The position numbers and the translations under genes are program-made. The notes under the pieces were generated by a model. The model was not told the origin of the DNA and did no database searches. It saw nothing but the letters and a program-made list of their open reading frames with translations. Shown here piece by piece: positions 60,313 through 64,000 of a DNA stretch of 64,000 nucleotides. The stretch's first letter is position 1. The number at the start of each line of letters is the position of its first letter. This DNA comes from Candidatus Protochlamydia naegleriophila (GTDB lineage Bacteria > Chlamydiota > Chlamydiia > Chlamydiales > Parachlamydiaceae). The stretch is from contig NZ_LN879502.1 in assembly GCF_001499655.1 (NCBI RefSeq), positions 1,550,001 to 1,614,000 of the forward strand, in the 5' to 3' direction.

Positions 60313-62283
60313 TCAATAAGAGACACTCTTTAGACGGTTGATTTCCCATGCATTTAAGTTCTGCTCAATGATCTGAAAAAGCTGCTCCCTCTTTTTAGGA
60401 TCCTGTGTGCAGCAAATGTATCCGATGCACATATTTCCACCAGCTTTGGCATAAGCGTAAGCCAGCTCAGTAGCTGGAATATGCAACTCCTGAAGAGCTC
60501 GATTAATAACGTCCTTGATTTGGGCATCTTCAATAATAACTAAAACAAAAATATTGTATGGCTCTGTATGCAGCTTTAGATAGTACCCCTCTTGCTTATA
60601 CTCACGTATCCCCTCTAAAAGCATCAAGAAAAGCGTTTTGAAAGCCTTAGGATCTAAAAGAGCTCTCACAACGACAGGTGATAAAGAATAGAAAAAATTC
60701 TCAAGCATCAATTCGTCATAATCGCGGCAATCGATTAATAAACGCCGAATGGCAGATAAAAGCTCATGCTGTTTAGAAATCATGCCGCCATTATAATCTC
60801 TTACTTCGCCGATAATGCGAGAAAGCTCTCCAACAACTGTTTGGCGGGCTTTATATAGATCAATGGAGTGATCGCCTCGCAAAAAGGCATCTTTTAAGAT
60901 CTTCAAGCGAAAGACAGAAGCCTCTTTTGGATACTTTTTGCGCATATATCCCATGACCTTCGTGCGATCAGGAATGTATTCTGCAAAGGTTTCCAGATTT
61001 TTAAATAAGTCGGGCAAGGACCGGCTATTTGGCTTTAACACGCGAGCCAAAATGACGGTAAAGTAAAGATGCGAATACGCCTGCTCGTCAAAAGTAATAA
61101 AAACTTGCGGAATATCGCGTAAATATTTAATCTGATTAGTTAAAATAAGCATATTCCGCATAATTTCCTCTTCATTGCGAGGCATAAAAACTGGGTGCTG
61201 CTTGTGTTCGATGCGATTTTTTAAATGGGTCGGCAGCTCTTTTGCCAGCTTGCGAATGTCGGCAATTGAAAAATCGCTTCCATCTTTTTTTTCTATTTCC
61301 AAATAAGAAATGCAGATATTTTCTGATCCTAATTTATTCAGAAAGAAAGATTGATCAACAGCCTGGACAGAGGGAATATAGTGTTGGATAGCCTTCAACA
61401 AGTGTTTTTCTCCAAACGTTTCTTGATCTCTAAAAAAATTAACGCCTACAAGCAAGCTCAAAACTCTTTTTCTTCCAGTTGGAGTGCGTAGATAGGAACG
61501 GAAAATTTTTAGGCTTAGATGGCGGCGATGGGAATTTTTCTTGATGGATTCCCGAAGAGACTTGCGAAAAAGATACTGAATGCTAATGATGCGGCTTAAG
61601 TGACGTGGCTGCCGGATAGCCTTGAAATCATCCCGGCAAGTAACCAAGATATGCTGCATTTCGCTAAACACGTCTGCATCATATACGGCAGGAAAGCGCT
61701 TGACCAAGTAAGCGATAAAGCCTTGAATCAAGGCTGTCTTATCATCGGCTGAAAGCCCCTTAATTTCTAAAATGCGCTGAGCATAAAACTCTGAATGCAT
61801 TCCCAAAGCAATTTCTGCCCCAATGATCGGAAAATGCCTTTGAATCTCTTCAAATTCTGCCTCATTCTCGACGCTAACCATTACTTCGCAAATGGTGTAG
61901 ATTTCGTCACTTAACTCAGCTAAGCGAAAATCTGAGGCATAGACTAAGACGACGTTCAACCGTTTGCCCGGACATAACCAGCGGCTAACCATCTCAAAAA
62001 AAAACTTAAACGAATTGGTCCGATATTTGGAAATTGCAAAAAAAGATAAGTTTCCTGGGAATTGACGTGCATCTGAACACGTGATAAGAGGGATCAATTG
62101 CTGAAAAATCTCCCTTTGATGGGATCTAGTGGATTCCTCATTCTCTTTCTGATCGAAAAAATCCGCCGGCAAAATCTTTTTCAAAGTCCGCAGAATAATA
62201 TCGTGATAATGCTGATTGATTACTCCATCGCCTTCAGGAGACTCAAAAAAGGTGGAAATGGTCAAGTTTGAACGGTTTGTCAT
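60313..62283 (-). CDS. Large hypothetical protein, 656 aa, downstream of aspartokinase
   Basis: An intact 656-residue soluble protein, mainly helical, without signal peptide or membrane span. The C-terminal part (HTEPYNIFVLVIIEDAQIKDVINRALQEL) looks like an alpha/beta subdomain. It begins 14 bases after the aspartokinase stop, so the two are probably co-transcribed. I do not recognise a family; its size and integrity suggest a conserved lineage protein. Confidence 0.65.
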   Translation of the reverse strand: MTNRSNLTISTFFESPEGDGVINQHYHDIILRTLKKILPADFFDQKENEESTRSHQREIFQQLIPLITCSDARQFPGNLSFFAISKYRTNSFKFFFEMVSRWLCPGKRLNVVLVYASDFRLAELSDEIYTICEVMVSVENEAEFEEIQRHFPIIGAEIALGMHSEFYAQRILEIKGLSADDKTALIQGFIAYLVKRFPAVYDADVFSEMQHILVTCRDDFKAIRQPRHLSRIISIQYLFRKSLRESIKKNSHRRHLSLKIFRSYLRTPTGRKRVLSLLVGVNFFRDQETFGEKHLLKAIQHYIPSVQAVDQSFFLNKLGSENICISYLEIEKKDGSDFSIADIRKLAKELPTHLKNRIEHKQHPVFMPRNEEEIMRNMLILTNQIKYLRDIPQVFITFDEQAYSHLYFTVILARVLKPNSRSLPDLFKNLETFAEYIPDRTKVMGYMRKKYPKEASVFRLKILKDAFLRGDHSIDLYKARQTVVGELSRIIGEVRDYNGGMISKQHELLSAIRRLLIDCRDYDELMLENFFYSLSPVVVRALLDPKAFKTLFLMLLEGIREYKQEGYYLKLHTEPYNIFVLVIIEDAQIKDVINRALQELHIPATELAYAYAKAGGNMCIGYICCTQDPKKREQLFQIIEQNLNAWEINRLKSVSY

Positions 62284-62297
62284 GCTACCAACTTTAA

Positions 62298-63077
62298 TTA
62301 AGCTAACTCGTAAAGAGGAGTTTGGGATCTTTCACGAGCTGCATCGGCAATCCGAGTTCCAGGATTATCTTCATACGAACACATAAAGGATCTTACGTGT
62401 AAAGGCAAGGCATTTTTAGCAGCCAATCTAATTGCTCGGGGATGCAAAATTTTTGCTCCTTGACTCACAATCTCTAAAGCATCCTGATAAGAAAGGTGCG
62501 AATACAAGATAGCATCTTTATGGCATTTGGGATCTCGATCGAAAACCCCTGGAACGTCTTTAAAAAATTCAATTTCTTCAGCCCCAAGCGCTACCCCTAA
62601 AGCGACTGCGGAAGTGTCAGATCCCCCTCTTCCAAGCGTTGTAATTTCTTTATGCAAGCTCACCCCTTGGAACCCTGCCACAATCACAATCTTTCCTTGC
62701 TCTAGGGTTTGGGTTAAACGGTGCGGCCTCACGTCGATAATTTGAGCATTGGTGTGTTGGGCGCACGTTAAAATCCCTGATTGGCTTCCTGTAAAGCTCA
62801 CGGCCTCTCTCCCTTTGCGGCACAAAGCCATGGCTAATAATGACATACTAATCCGCTCTCCTGCACTAATTAGCATGTCGTACTCACGTTGAGGAGGATT
62901 GGGATGAACGCGATTGGCCAATTCAATCAATTGATTCGTTGTCTGCCCCATCGCGCTTACAACAATGACCAATCTAGCAAAATGATTCTGTCTTTCAATA
63001 ATGAGATCGGCAATATGCGAAAAATGATCGGGAGAGGCAACCGAAGCTCCGCCAAATTTCATGACTAGTGTTTTCAT
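62298..63077 (-). CDS. lysC: Aspartokinase, short form without ACT domains
   Basis: A 259-residue protein starting MKTLVMKFGGASVASPDHF. The amino acid kinase core is present: KFGG, VSAMGQTTNQL, GERISM, FQGV, TLGRGGSDTSA, and FKDVPGVFDRDP. It makes aspartyl phosphate for lysine/diaminopimelate and threonine synthesis. Usual aspartokinases have about 400-450 residues with two C-terminal ACT domains; here the protein stops after the kinase domain (ARERSQTPLYELA), so allosteric control by lysine should be lost or supplied elsewhere. ATG 63077 is chosen over an upstream TTG. Confidence 0.9.
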   Translation of the reverse strand: MKTLVMKFGGASVASPDHFSHIADLIIERQNHFARLVIVVSAMGQTTNQLIELANRVHPNPPQREYDMLISAGERISMSLLAMALCRKGREAVSFTGSQSGILTCAQHTNAQIIDVRPHRLTQTLEQGKIVIVAGFQGVSLHKEITTLGRGGSDTSAVALGVALGAEEIEFFKDVPGVFDRDPKCHKDAILYSHLSYQDALEIVSQGAKILHPRAIRLAAKNALPLHVRSFMCSYEDNPGTRIADAARERSQTPLYELA

Positions 63078-63547
63078 AAATCGCTTCAATAATTGTTAAA
63101 TCTTGCAAGCCTTAAAGTCTTAGAGGCCGTTTTTTAGTTAACTTAGAATCTTGCCCACTAAATAGGCACTAACACCGAACAAGCTTCAAAAAATCGATGC
63201 GATTGTTATAAACAATAGTTATTTATTTTTCTATTCAAGATACATTTTTTATTAAAATAAGATTTTGTCGCGCGATTTAATTCCTGTGAAAGTTGTTTTG
63301 AAGGTCTTGAAAATTTCGAAGACTATCAATAGTCAAGAAAAAAGTTAATGAATACTTCACAAAACTAGTCATAAATAATTTTAAATTATTACATTTCTCT
63401 CCACTTTAATAATCTCAAAACCTCTCTATTTTCCCACCATTTCCCCCTTTAAAATTTTATACCCCATTCGTCAACTCTTTTGATTGCTTTTTTTCTTTTG
63501 CATCTGTTAATCTATCACCATTATATGAAAACAGGAGAAACCTTTAA
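63078..63547. other. Divergent promoter region of lysC and rpsA
   Basis: A 470-base AT-rich gap between divergent genes. It must hold both promoters and the leader of the S1 gene, which is autoregulated in other bacteria. No RNA gene, small ORF or clear hairpin is recognised. Confidence 0.45.
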
Positions 63548-64000
63548 ATGTCTAAACACCCTCAACACACTTGGAACGAGAGCAACATCGTTGATGACGT
63601 TCAATTTCAAGAGAAAGATGCAGAATTATTTAAAAATCTTTTAACTCAAATCGAGTCACAGCCCGTTGAAGAAAATTCTTTAATGAGCCCTGGTAGCATT
63701 CTCAAAGGACGTATCGTTGAAATTACGAAAGATCACGTCGTTGTTGATGTTGGTTTGAAGTCTGAAGGATTAGTACCTATTGAAGAATTTTCTGATCCAT
63801 CTCAAGTTTACTTAGATGCAGAAGTTGAAGTTTTACTCGACCAAGCAGAAGATGATAATGGACAGATTGTCTTGTCTAGAGAGAAAGCTGAACGTCTCCG
63901 TCAATGGGAATACATTCTCGAGCATTGTGAAGAAGGTTCTATCGTTAAAGGTCGTGTTATCCGCAAAGTTAAAGGCGGCTTGATGGTTGATATCGGTATG
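63548..64000 (+). CDS. rpsA: 30S ribosomal protein S1, N-terminal part (runs off the window)
   Basis: AGGAG lies nine bases before ATG 63548. The first 50 residues are a polar lead; the first S1 RNA-binding domain follows (GSILKGRIVEITKDHVVVDVGLKSEGLVPIEEF) and a second begins at GSIVKGRVIRKVKGGLMVDIGM. S1 binds mRNA and helps translation initiation. The remaining domains lie outside. Confidence 0.95.
   Translation, partial: MSKHPQHTWNESNIVDDVQFQEKDAELFKNLLTQIESQPVEENSLMSPGSILKGRIVEITKDHVVVDVGLKSEGLVPIEEFSDPSQVYLDAEVEVLLDQAEDDNGQIVLSREKAERLRQWEYILEHCEEGSIVKGRVIRKVKGGLMVDIGM

Overview
The window is about 40% GC by eye and reads as a chromosome segment of a chlamydia-like bacterium (Chlamydiota, most likely an amoeba-associated Parachlamydiales member). 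The main reasons are the gene order rpe-efp-(insert)-accB-accC at 50.6-54.8 kb, which is the order known from Chlamydia (there without the insert), a HAAAP-type aromatic amino acid permease, an Rhs protein whose C-terminus looks like the Chlamydia family DUF687, and many orphan secreted proteins. The species cannot be fixed from the sequence alone.

Layout. 0-5.6 kb: acsA 5' end, a small stress-type membrane protein, orphan genes, an aldo/keto reductase and a coiled-coil protein built on nine 33-bp tandem repeats. 5.6-7.3 kb: an aromatic amino acid permease behind a complete-looking attenuator with a Tyr-Phe5 leader peptide. 7.5-14.5 kb: a secreted 1861-aa Rhs protein translationally coupled to a small membrane-anchored partner, followed by a degenerate duplicate of the Rhs tip plus partner. 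14.5-30 kb: accessory region of exported or outer-membrane orphans, a HAD phosphatase, a trypsin-like protease, an SDR, a threonine aldolase and a MITE-like element. 30-37 kb: a collagen-like protein with a BclB-type C-terminal domain, a secreted GMC oxidoreductase with a beta-barrel partner, an acyltransferase, interspersed repeats and an exported P-loop kinase. 37.5-39 kb: four decaying genes (histidine phosphatase, Nudix, GNAT, AlbA-type), then tRNA-Thr and tRNA-Tyr. 40-47.6 kb: a TtcA-like thiolase, a MoxR/TraB-like pair, surE, tRNA-Val and tRNA-Asp, and a YitT protein. 48-54.8 kb: a LOG-family protein and the accC-accB-DUF924-efp-rpe run. 55-57.7 kb: two BrnQ transporters, the first behind an Ile-rich leader peptide with its own promoter. 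57.8-64 kb: a decayed gene, a MORN-repeat membrane protein, an orphan gene with a short aspartokinase, and the 5' end of rpsA.

The most notable signal is that two amino acid importers (aromatic and branched-chain) are each preceded by a short ORF rich in the amino acids the importer should carry, placed before hairpins. This suggests ribosome-mediated attenuation of amino acid uptake in a host-dependent bacterium. Second in interest are the Rhs/partner cassette with its orphan duplicate and the MoxR plus TraB-like pair. Several gene ends also carry strong hairpins without a U-tract.
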